Assembly: GCF_963678635.1 (NCBI RefSeq)
Contig: NC_087066.1
Span: forward strand, 16,225,949-16,289,948
DNA length: 64,000 bases
Direction: 5' to 3'
Source of the DNA: Symsagittifera roscoffensis
Lineage: Eukaryota > Xenacoelomorpha > Acoela > Convolutidae
Shown: piece by piece, positions 53,488-64,000 of the stretch
How positions within the stretch are numbered: the first letter of the stretch is position 1
Layout of the letters: each line of letters opens with the position of its first letter
Translations under genes and position numbers: made by a program
The notes under the pieces: model-generated
What the model saw: the letters and a program-made list of their open reading frames with translations, nothing else
What the model was told of the DNA's origin: nothing
The model's database searches: none

Positions 53488-53799
53488 TTATAAAGACTGC
53501 ACACATCGAACACCTTCTGGAATTTTCTTCCAAACGGCAGCAGCAGAAAAGAAAAAGTTTGCTGGATAGATTTTGTTTTCCTCGTACTTAGAGTACCGAT
53601 TTACCGGTTTTTCCATTACGCAACAGAGGCAACAACATGTTCCGTAGATAAATTGGCATGTGGTAGTTTCGCAAAATTTGGAAAACAAGCGTTGAAATTT
53701 TAAAATTAGTTCGATAATTAATCGGATTTTTATGAGTCGATGATCGCAATCAAGTGGGTTAATCGGGATCAAGTAAGTGTCCAACAAACAAACATGCAA
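53488..53799 (-). pseudogene. Possible LINE C-terminal fragment
   Basis: A 103-codon frame ending ENKIYPANFFFSAAAVWKKI then PEGVRCVQSL. That ending resembles the F-x-x-SA-x-x-W-x-x-IP pattern at the end of many LINE RT proteins. The start (MHVCLLDTYLIPINPLDCDH) shows no known motif. No RT core lies upstream. It is offered as a small, dead LINE piece with low certainty. Confidence 0.35.
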
Positions 53800-54345
53800 T
53801 TCTGGAACTGCTAAACTAGTAACGCTAAGATGTATTTTAAAACCAGTGGTGTAACTTGTATACCTTTCAGCTCTTTTTGTTTCTACTTACGAAGAACTTG
53901 ATGCAATATTTGTTCTCGTGGTGTTTTTTTCTTCAGGCAAAATTCGACGTGTTGACTTGTCAATTTTGTGTGAACTTTTCTTGAGCATTGGAAACTATTG
54001 AGCTCGAATTTTTAAACAACCCTGTGATCATTCCATCTCCTATTTGCAGAACGCTATGAAGATTTAAAATAAAATTTTAGAGAAAGTGAACGCGCGATAT
54101 ACTTTGTGATATTGACGCAAAAACGGAGATTTTATCTGTCTGAGAAAATGTTCCCAATTCAAGTTAGGCATGATAAAAGGTTAATTTATTGCTATGATGT
54201 ATGCGAATTTATTATTTTCTTTAGACAGCGTGTGGGGGATGATTTGAAAAGCTCTCGAATTTATAATGCGTACATTTTTCCATAGATTTTAAAAGGCAGT
54301 TGGAGCATTCAGGGCTTTGCCTTGAAACGGTCAGTCTTGTTTCTG
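53800..54345 (+). repeat. Dispersed repeat family, copy near 54 kb
   Basis: The core GAACGCGCGATATACTTTGT and CGGAGATTTTA lies at 54089-54130. GCGTGTGGGGGATG follows near 54228, then AAAAGGCAGTTGGAGCATTC and CTTGAAACGGTCAGTCTTG (54321-54339). Block order and spacing match the 18-kb copy. Confidence 0.55.
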
Positions 54346-55579
54346 GTTTTATTGATTTTTTATGTGATTGGTTGGTTTTATTGATTGATTGATTTATTGA
54401 TTGGTTTTATCTTCTTCGTCGAGCTCTGCGTTTTAAGGTTAGACCGGCGCAGCTCAAGTTCGGTTGGTCAAGATTCGCGAACGAGTCTCGGTAGATCCAG
54501 ACTTTGCCGACCGACTTGCCAATTTCAGACAATTACAGGTCGAAAGACCGTCACAGAAAACGCAACAAAAAAAACGCGAGCAACGCAACAAACTTTGTCA
54601 AAAGTGATTGAGGCAAATATTGCGACCCGGGAGATATAATTAAAACATCATGATTAAGGTGCGACTCATGATTAAAATATCGTCACGGAAAAGACAAAAA
54701 AAATTTGCAAGCAACGCTATAACTTTATATTGAGTCAAGACAGGGGTGACTGAAACAAATTTTATGAAAAAACCGATACGAAAAACCCGATATGAACAGT
54801 AAAACTAGCCGGTTTGAGATGTTTGATCTTGTTTCGATAAATCTGCTGACGATTTGTGGAAACAATGCAGTGTGTTGTCAATAAAAATGGATTATATCGA
54901 TTTGCCGAATATTTCAATGTTACAATCGAAAACAAAATGACCTTTCGCAAATGTGTCTCTGAGCAAAAAGTTTTTTTTTCAGTCTATCAGTCAGTCTCCA
55001 CAAAAAAAAATTAATTATAATCAATTAAAAATTGATTTACAAATCAATACAATCCATTTTTAATCGTCTATATTCGTTTAAAATGGATTATTTGAACTAT
55101 TTTCTAAATTTAGTCTGAAGTAATCAACACAGTGTAATGTTTTTACAAATTGGCAGCAGATTTACCGTACTTTTCCAAGAAAACTGCAAAAATGAGACTT
55201 GCTTTGGCTTGGGAAAATGTTATTTTGCTTACTACTTTTCCCTTCAAAATTTTCTATGTTTTATTTTGTCTAGTTTTTACTGACTTCTTCCCAACTTACG
55301 TCCCTCATTCCCTCCTTGTTAAGCCCCCTTTTAGGTTAATCCCTTCTCCCCTATGGGTTTTGGTTATGATGAAATTAACGCCCAATCATTTCGCCCCCCC
55401 CCCCCCACCCCCGTTTGCACCCTCGAAGACTTTAGCCCCATCCTCCCAGCTTACCCCCATCGCTCCCTTCTCCTAGTTTACCTCTCCCCACACGTTAACC
55501 ATCTCCCATCTGCGATTGGGGGAGGGGATTAACGTGAAACGTAAATAGGGACGAGGAAGGGGCTGCTGGGAAGGGGTGG

Positions 55580-55619
<40 letters not shown>

Positions 55620-57100
55620 TGTGGCGGGAATTGGTCTGGAATGGTGTTTGATGGTTTAGGTATTAGGGTGTGTGTGGGGTTGAGTGGAATGGAATGTGGT
55701 AGGGGGTTGTGAAAACTGGTACTCGTGGATGAACATGTTTGTTCGGATTTTAGTTTTGCAAAATGCTGCAAATAGTAGAGTAAACATTTCATATTTGCAA
55801 AAAAAAAACAATTTTAATGTATTTTATGAAAAAGAACGTGCGGTTAACTAAACAAAAAACGTTTAAGTGGTTAAAACTGTTTTTTTTTGTAACCTGGCTG
55901 GTGAGTGCCAAATCAGCAAATTACCATTTTAAAAATTTGCAAAGTTTTGTGAAAAATCGCAATCATAAATAAAAATGTTAGAGCAGCCTAGAAACGGTTA
56001 TGACGTTTTAAATTTCAACTGATTTTTCGCTTCTCTTCACGTTTCAGAATAGTTTATTCAATTGCGTATTCGTTAATCAGCTGAGCCATAGAGAACCCAT
56101 TCGTTTACCCAAAATTTGAAAACTTTTCTCGGCGCGCAGGTAAATAGGACATGTTTGAGACTGATTACATCCGAGTATAATTTTTACTTTGAACCCGAAC
56201 CCCAAAAGCAAAAGCGTACCAAAAAACGACGGTTAGAAAAGCTAACATGTTACAATTTGATGCAGCTTTTATAATTATAATCATGCCGCAAAACGATGAT
56301 TTCTAACTGGTTTAAATTCAATGCAGCTAGATACGTCATTGTGCATCATTGTGCGATTTATTTTAAAAACTTACCTGATTAGAATACACTTTGGTTTACT
56401 GGGATTTCATTTTCCAGAAGAAGTTCACTCTGAACAGATGTTAAATTTATCTCTGATCAAGAAAAGCAAAGTGCCTCAAAACACTGTCAGACATAACCAA
56501 GGGAAATAACTATAATTTTACCAGTGTGAAGGGTATATTCTTCAAAATCAAAGTTAACCACTCCAGCAAATTCCTTTCCAAGTTTGTTTGTAACCCCTAA
56601 CAGCAACAGATCAAAATTCTCCCGCAGATTTTCTCACACTCTAACGGAGAAAAACCAAAATTAACTCAAACTCAAGCAAATAATTCCACGTGTTCAGCGA
56701 GAAAGAAGGAAAGAGAGAGTAATTTTCAGCTGCGGATACAACTGGGCTACAAAACAAGATAAGTTCTGGTTGTTTTCTATGTTCATGATTGTCTCGACAA
56801 AATCTCAACGCCATTCTAGCAACATGATCAAGTAAGCTTAATAGTTAATAAAAAGTCTACGGTTGAACCTCTATTGCCAAAATGAAGTTTTAGGAAATCG
56901 AATATATATGGTTACTTCTACAGAGCTAGTAGAAAATGAGAAATTTATAAGTGAAACCTCTATTTAATTTATGATACTGAAAAAGTAATACAAAATGTTT
57001 TTTGGGCAGCGAGTTATCCCGCGTTACAAAATTGCTCCAAATCGAATGAAGGCTAGCTAATCGGTCGTATTAATAAAAAAGAAATCGATTTTTCTCTTAT
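54346..57100. other. AT-rich non-coding region with a C/G-rich island
   Basis: No coding frame is convincing. The only marked features are the C-rich to G-rich island with a GT microsatellite (55270-55720) and short TTGATTGATT repeats near 54365-54410. Confidence 0.45.
55270..55720. repeat. C-rich block, then G-rich block with a (GT)n microsatellite
   Basis: Plus strand C-rich from 55290 to 55505, including a run of 14 C (near 55394). It then turns G-rich from 55515 to 55700 with (GT)n at 55582-55624. Between them CTCCCATCTGCGATTGGGGGAG can form a hairpin. The layout parallels 18751-18985. Confidence 0.7.
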
Positions 57101-57104
57101 TTGC

Positions 57105-58500
57105 AGAGGATAGATAAAAAGCTATGCAGCCTGTCTAAGCATATGTCATTTGGTACTATTTCCCCACATTTCAGACAGAATTAACTTCATGAGCAAAGTT
57201 CTTTCTTTTGCTCCTCAACGCCGTTTTTTTTCCTCTAGTTTTCCCAAATGGTGCCACTATAGCAGCCGAAACTTTCAGGCTGTGGTTAAACTGTAGCTAG
57301 AGGTCAAGCGAGAACTCATCATTACACATTTTCCTTGCCATAGTAGCTGAATGAATACACAATCTCATGATCTTCAAATTGAAAAACTTACAAAAATGTT
57401 TCTCCAAAAACATTTTCATCATGGAATTTCCTTATCTGTAAAATTAGAGATGTAATCCTCATTTTTTTTGAAGTGGCTCAGTTGCTGCAAAAATTCTAAC
57501 AAAAAACTCGAAATTAATGTTTTGAATAAGCTGAACCTATTTTTTTCAATGCGCATGAACTCTGCTCAGAGTTTATCCGATTTTTGACCTGACTAAGCTC
57601 AACCAATTTTGTGCTTGAAATCGTCCTATTATTAGTTTTTGAACTAAGTCGATTATGGTTTGACAGTTTTTGTACAAAATACAAATTTTGTTCGTAGTTT
57701 GTAGACCATTTTGTTGTAAATATTGGCTGGCTGAATTACTGCTCGGAATTTAGTAGACAGTGACAAAATATTTACGCTTGGGTTGATTTGTTTTCTCCAA
57801 GCAAGTTTTGACTTTTTAACCATCAGTTTTTGACATGAAAAAAATTTAAAAGATTTTTCAACTGTCATATTTTTTGTTTCGAATTTCGAAGAAAGTGAGG
57901 GCTATATATGCCTGGGTCGGTTTTTTTTAGATCAATTTCACAAAATTCTACATGTTATGGTTATCGATTTGGAAAGCTATAGATTTTCAAGCGAGTATAC
58001 TTACACTAGACTAGAATATGGATGGCTTTGCTGCTCGAATGATGGTTTCAATTCGCACAATATTTGTGCGTAGCAAACTATGAACTTTCATTATAGTTCC
58101 ATATTTAATTGAGGCAAGCTAATTGTTCTTTTTATTTCTATACACTGCTCAAAATTCAGCTCCTGAAATTTGATATTATCAGCCTAAAATTCGTAGTTTG
58201 TCAATATAATTTGTGAATAAGCAAAACTTATTCGAGACCAGTTAACGGGCAGTCTAAATTTTTAGGGTTTTTCCCATATACGTGTAGTCTTGCTGTAGAG
58301 TTATGGGGTTTAAAAATTGCCAATATAGGATAATTAACGAGCGATATACTTCGCGCTACTAACGCGTAAGCGGAGATTTTAAAAAAAATCCAAAATGAGA
58401 CCTGAGGCTCCCTATTTAGTCTTTTAATACTGTGCCAGATTCAAAAACAAAAATCACTTTATAAATTACATAGCGTGTGGGTATGGTTTTCAAATAAAAT
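57105..58500 (+). repeat. Dispersed repeat family, copy near 58 kb
   Basis: Its first 270 bases match 59470-59735 (ACGCCGTTTT, GGTGCCACTA, GCCGAAA, AGGCTGTGGT and TACACAATC in the same order). CTGGGTCGGTTTTTTTTAG (57913) and the core GCGATATACTTCGCGCTACT plus AACGCGTAAGCGGAG (58341-58375) follow. AGCGTGTGGG lies near 58474. No coding frame. Confidence 0.55.
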
Positions 58501-59469
58501 TATCTGAAAAAAAAAACTTTTGAAAGCCAACAAAACTCTGATTCTCTTATTTGCCCGTATTCAACACTGTGTTTTTTTGTTGAGCGTTTTGTTTTTTCTG
58601 TTATTCAAGTTAATTTTTTTTCATTAGATTTTTTCATCTTTTACACTATAAAATAATCATTCAAAAAACGCAAACGCAACGTTTTTAATGAAACGGAAAA
58701 GTCAAACCATACATTTCCCATAAAAGAAAAATACATATAGCAAATATTTCTGATGACTCTCAGTTCAGGTATAAATACAAGGAAACTAATTGATTAGATT
58801 TTTTTTATATGTGAAAAGTAAAACACTAGCAGTTTTGATCAATTTAAGGAAATAAAATTCAGTCAAAACTCGAGTTTAGCCGTCGAATGTTATCTGACTA
58901 ATTTCTATTGAACAAGAAATCTGCAAAGTACTTTTTCGAAAAAGAGGAACAAGTTAGTTTACCACTTATGCTAAAGGTCAGTTCTTGTTTGTATAAAAGG
59001 CGGTGTTGAAAAAGCAATCAGCTTTTAATACTAAATTTGATTTAAAAAATTTTGTACCGGGGCATTTTTATCACAAAAGTTGGAAAAGATGTTGAAAGCA
59101 AAATTTATCAAAAACTAAATTGGAAAACCAACCACTTGCTGATCATCGAAAAAATGCTAGATCATAGACAAAAAAACTGCAATGTGATCACAGTCATACT
59201 AAAGCATTTTACCGTTGGTTAGGAAAACAATAAAACTTTTTTCCTGTATTAACATTTAGTTTTCTAAAAACTAACAAAAATGCGGTATTTTTATACTATT
59301 TAAGGCTGTCAATAATGGCACAACCACAACGCTAAACGCTAAAAAGGACAGATGGAAAAAGAAAGCAAAAAAGTACAAAATCTTAGAAAAAATTTTAATA
59401 GTTACGAGACCAAACTGTTTAGGTAACAGGAATCCAGAGTCAATTCTTACTATAACTGTGCTTTCTGCA
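58501..59469. other. AT-rich non-coding region
   Basis: No coding signal or repeat recognised. Confidence 0.4.
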
Positions 59470-60260
59470 ACTCGCAGAGGATCAATGCAAAGCTACCTAC
59501 TCTGTCTAGACATATTCCGCTTCTTTTTTCCCACAACCTAGATTGGTTTTTTCAGCAATGTTTTTCTTTGCGACTGAACGCCGTTATTTTGCGATAAGAT
59601 TTTTTGTGGTACCACTAGTACGGCCGAAATTGGTCAAGCTGTGGTAAACTTGAATCTTAAGGTTAAGTTAAAGCTCATTCCTACACACTATCATAGCAAT
59701 TGAAGGAGATACAGTACACAATCGGATGCTCTCGAAGTGAAAACTAACCGCTATACCTCACCACGTGCTATTAACCTCGTACGACTCATCTTTTAACTAT
59801 TGATAGTGTATAAAGCTTATGATTTTTCATTAATTTCTTCCCATAAAAATTTGCAAATGGTTGGGGAGCACTCTTACTATTCATCCGTTAGCCTTGAAAA
59901 AAACAGTCTCCTTGTCCCGACGTTCAAACAAATTTTTGTGCTCGGGGTGGTTTGCTTTCTTTCAGATATTTCGACTTTTTTTAACCCATTTTGACCATTT
60001 TAAAACCATCTGAAAAAAACTGAGCTGTGTTTTAGTTAGCCATGTCTCTTGTAGTTGTTTTTCCTAAAGCTATGAGATTTAAAAATTGCTCATTTGACCC
60101 TTTTGGGATAATTAACGCGCAATATTACGTTCTTTTAACACGCGTAAACGGAAGCTTTATTAGTTCAAACAACTTGATGCTCTTTATTACACAGAGGCGA
60201 ATCGGAGCATCGCAACACTTGCCGTACAATTTAAAACCTTACTTTTTAATTTATTGAAGA
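59470..60260 (+). repeat. Dispersed repeat family, copy near 60 kb
   Basis: Starts with the 270-bp segment shared with 57105-57375. GTGCTCGGGGTGG follows at 59938-59950, then TGAGATTTAAAAATTGC, which is nearly the phrase at 58308. The core is ATTAACGCGCAATATTACGT and ACACGCGTAAACGGA (60111-60152). Confidence 0.55.
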
Positions 60261-63200
60261 GAATAAAGAAGCAATTCATTTTTTAAATGAAATTTAGAGC
60301 TGAAAAAAAATTTAATTCAAATTATATCCCTGAAACAAGCACTTTTGATTGAATTGTTCATCTCTGATTTGTCATAGTAGTTTCCGAGAATTTTTTTCCA
60401 TCTTTGAGATTTTCGAAGATCCTTGAACGCCCAGTAAAGTAACAAAGAAACAAAAAGACTATCTATGTACACCACAGAGCAACCCTTTTATCTATTGGCA
60501 ACCTTTTTTTTTTTTTTAAATCGGTATCCTATTTCTCAAGAAAAACTAAAAAATTTTGCGAAAAAAGCATCAGTTCCATAAGCATCTCATACATAACACT
60601 TCATGCCATCTGCTCTATGAAACAGGAGCTAAAAAAACGGAAAGGAAACTGTGATGCTCGGAAGCAAAACTTAACTAGAAATGAGTAATCAAATATGCCA
60701 CCAAATAATAAGCACCTATATCTGGTCTCAGGTTAGGAAAAGTGGATACCGTAATAAGACACTACAATTCGCGGGTTTGAAAGTTTTTTATCTATCAATT
60801 CTGAACAAGGAAATAACCTTGAAATAAGCAGCTTTAAAACTAGGAATCAAATGTTGAATTAACCGATATAACATCAATCGAACCCGTTTAGCCAAAAAAA
60901 ATCTGAGTTGGCAAATTTTGAATCTTGAAAAAATTACTACCTTTATTGGACAAAATTCATAAACAGCCCTAACTGGCATTGATAATCATTGTCCGAGTGG
61001 CAACTAAGGTATCAAAAAATTGATGAAACATAGTTAAGCTGAAAACGAAAATTTAAAAAAAAAAAATTTAGAGCAATCAAATTTTAAAACGCTAAGCTTT
61101 TACAGCCCTCTTGAAACATGCAAAAAGTTCAAAAAAATTTTCTTCAACCTATGCAAAATAAAATGACTAGCATACGCTAAAAAAAACATAAGATATAACA
61201 TGAGCTGAACATGTGTAATCGAGAAAAAATGAAAAAAAATTACTTAATATCAGAGTTTGAAAATTCACTAACTACAACGCAACTTTCAATTATAGAAAAA
61301 AAAACAGTTTGAATGAAAAATAAAACTAAACATTGGGACACAACTGACTATAAATTCTACGAAATACTGTACAGAGAAGCGAATTGGAGCAACAGAAGCT
61401 GCTAGGTCGAAATGCTAACAAAATAATCAAAAATCTCAAAGAAACTGGATCTATCGAATTGAATGAAACTGTTTTGGAAAAAACGTGCCTTTGCAATAGA
61501 ATGTGAACCTAGTATCGGGAGAAAATTTTCCAATAGAATCAAAGGGGAAAAACCAGAGCCGAAAAAAAATCAAAAAGAAACTAATCAAATCTTTTTAAGT
61601 CCCCCACCCTCAAAACTTTTTTTTTGCCTCATGAAACGAGACAATATGAGACCACTATTGCCAGCACAAGCGTCCAGAAAAAGAGAAATGTTGAGTCCTT
61701 TGATCAAGTTTAATAAATGGGAAAAGTCTAGTACCCGGTTGCAAAACGCTTGCTATCGCAAGGCCTAAGAAAAACTTGTAACAGCTGAATTCTGACAATT
61801 TGAACAGAAGAAAGTATGTTGGATTTTTTATTCTGTGTTTTATCAACGAGTTTAACGCATTTCAAGCTGGAACAATTTCCGCGTCCCAAAAACGTATGAT
61901 AAAAAACCCAATCCCATACACTTTCATGAAGCTTAATTTTATCAAGCAGGAATTCTAGGCACTGAAATTATAGGCGCTGGGCATTAAAATTAGGAACTGA
62001 CAAAGAGGATTTAAGGCCGACAATCCTTAAGCAGACATCAGTTGAGCCAAAAAAAAGACTTAAAAAAAAACTTCAAGTTCCTCTGAAACTCCTCTGTTGT
62101 CACTAGTACCCCCAGTAGTTAAGTTTGAGTTTTAATGAAACAGCATTTCTGAGCAGATTGAGCAAGTGATTCAACTGTTTTGATAATCTAGTTGATAACC
62201 TAAAAATAGTCTACATTCCGATTTGATAACGCTTGCTAATCGAAAGTGATATAAATTTTCAAAAATGTGAAAAAACTTCCCTTCAATTCCATAACATGGT
62301 AGCTTTTCTCCAAAGCTAAAACATGATAGAATTTCAATATTTTTTTAGCTTGAAGATCGTAAATTTACTATTGGGATCGTAAATGCCAATCGATCTTAAT
62401 GATAATTGATCCACTATATTTCTGCACCCCAATATAGCCAACAGACAGTTGGAAAAGAGTCAATGAAGATAACTAAACAGAAAAAAATACGCGAGTAGCA
62501 AAAAAAGTTAGATAGCCTAAATCTAAATGCTGTTTGATTGCGTAGAACAAAAAATGATAAGAATTTTTGATGAAATTATGATATTGATCAAAAGTTAAAA
62601 AAAATTTGCTGAAAATTTTGCACAGAGGCAAAGCTAAGCTTCGAACAACTTGCGATACAAAAGAAAGAAAAAAATGGATGTATGAAAATGTAAAAAGCAA
62701 ATTTTGAAACAATAACAGGTCAGGACAATAGATTATGAATATAGAGCCGGAAGATAATTTGCGCAGCGGTAAAAAAAGCCAAAAACACCTGGAACTCTTA
62801 CTAAATACACCTCACCCTCAAAGTGCGCAAATGCTTACTCGTCAAATGAAACAAACTGAGATCACTAAGCCGTTATCAAAACAACCGACACCTATGAAGC
62901 CCCCCCCCAAAAAAAAAAGAAAACAAAAAGAAAAAAATTAAAAAGCCAAAAAAAATTCAAAAAAGTTAAGTTACGAATAATAAGAAGTTAATAAGTACCA
63001 AGTACCTTCAAAACACAGACACGCTCATACAACTTTTTTCTAGTTAAAAGACCCAAAATGAAGCCAATAAGCCAATATAATATAAGGCGAAACCTATCAA
63101 GTCGGAAAATGGGGTTGGGGAAATCCGGAAAACAAATGTGTCATGCAAAACTTGAATAATATTTTTTCTAAGAGTTTCGGCTTTTTTGTAATCCCGAGGT

Positions 63201-64000
63201 GAACAATAGAGTTGGAACTACTCATAGATAGGTCATTAAACCAAAAAAAGGCCAAAATCATTTTGGGGAGAATAAAGTTTTCAAGTGAAAAAAAGTATAA
63301 GAAGTCAAGTTTATATAAATTTAGTAATTGCGGTAAAATTTACAGAGGTAAATCAAAACAAAAAAGCAACTATACGGTTTTAAAAAATAAGAAACAGTGA
63401 ACAATTATAAACTTTCTCTAAAACAAATATGGGCGTCTACCGAAGTATTTTTTCAACTTACTGGCGGCTCTTTAAAAATTTGAAATGACTTTCTCTATTT
63501 ATACACAGAGGATTTTTTGTTCAAGAGAAAGTCTTAAAACGCTTTTATAATATAAGTGCATTTAGAATGCATTTTTTGAACTTAATTCGGAGCCATTTGA
63601 TTTAAAAATATTGGCAAAATCCCTTCTCCAACTCAAAAAGGGAAAATAGCTTAAAAAAAAGTAAACAACTTATAGTTTTGAAAACAATTTTTAATTATTA
63701 GATTTCCCAGCGAAAAAAAAGAATACCCATTGTTTTGTTACCTTTTCCAAGCTTCTGGTGGTTTTGTTTTATTTGCTAACTTTGTGAAAAAAAAAACTTT
63801 TTTGACAACGTGTTTTAGCGAGTGCCCTTGAAGTTTTTTGCATACTTTTTTGTCAACAACTGATTTGTTTTGTAATGGTCTTCGCACTTTCCGGGTGATT
63901 TTTCTTCTCAGTCCGGTAATCATATCATTTGATAATAAAGAGTTTGGCAAGCTTGAAATTCTATCAAATCAGTTTCTAATATTTTCAAAAAACTTCTAAG
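60261..64000. other. AT-rich non-coding region
   Basis: Long A and T runs, with open frames all under 105 codons and Lys/Asn/Phe-rich. No element, RNA gene or coding frame is recognised. A phrase like ACAGAGGCGAATCGGAGCA (60192) recurs loosely near 61373 and 62621, which may be another old repeat. Confidence 0.4.

Noticed and set aside
60042-60257. 71-codon plus-strand frame
   Set aside because: It lies within a dispersed non-coding repeat whose other copies are not open in this frame.

Overview
This is eukaryotic, almost certainly animal, genomic DNA made nearly entirely of retroelement relics and repeats in an AT-rich background. It holds no convincing intact host gene. The retroelement types (CR1-type LINE, short-LTR Ty3/Gypsy, Ty1/Copia) and a TTAGGG interstitial telomere tract suit a non-arthropod, non-nematode invertebrate such as a cnidarian. 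The phylum is inference only. The scaffold contains one 200-N gap (21239-21438).

Layout: (1) 362-4455, minus: a 5'-truncated CR1-type LINE whose reverse-transcriptase core is tandemly repeated with an 842-bp period. (2) 4837-15456, plus: a Ty3/Gypsy element with 212/214-bp LTRs. Its gag-protease-RT start is amplified five times (1.40-kb units), and its RT palm to integrase start is replaced by (TTAGGG)n. (3) 15457-21238: AT-rich non-coding DNA with a 20-bp minisatellite, dispersed repeats and a C-rich/G-rich block. (4) 21439-39303, minus: a coherent, GC-richer coding block. It runs gag, zinc knuckles, protease, RT, RNase H, DDE integrase and a macro-domain-like C-terminus, then a structured 400-bp spacer, then a second coding block of about 8.2 kb. 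That block starts with a coiled-coil plus SGNH-hydrolase protein carrying a second SGNH-like region. Upstream of gag lie two tandem ~860-bp repeats (39401-41128) and a 2.8-kb ORF-poor tract studded with CGGAGGGT (41300-43930). (5) 44260-47011, plus: a decayed Ty1/Copia element. (6) 48264-51675: a 22-bp minisatellite of about 140 copies between 15-bp inverted repeats. (7) 52150-64000: AT-rich DNA with a possible LINE fragment, dispersed repeats and microsatellites.

The main candidate for something new is block 4, a giant Ty3/Gypsy-like element. Its integrase is followed, after short frame changes, by a macro domain of the TARG1/OARD1 type, and a same-strand gene block with SGNH esterase domains lies downstream. 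Many breaks in pol sit at homopolymer runs, so some may be sequencing errors. A few in-frame stops suggest real decay, or recoding at one or two sites. Whether the two coding blocks form one element cannot be proved here, because no 3' LTR is visible and the end falls in the gap.

A second theme is internal tandem amplification: the LINE, the Gypsy element, the region upstream of the giant gag and the 22-bp array all show it. Coordinates of decayed elements come from reading translated fragments and repeats by eye. Boundaries are good to a few bases for the LTRs, the telomere tract and the array junctions, and to tens of bases elsewhere.
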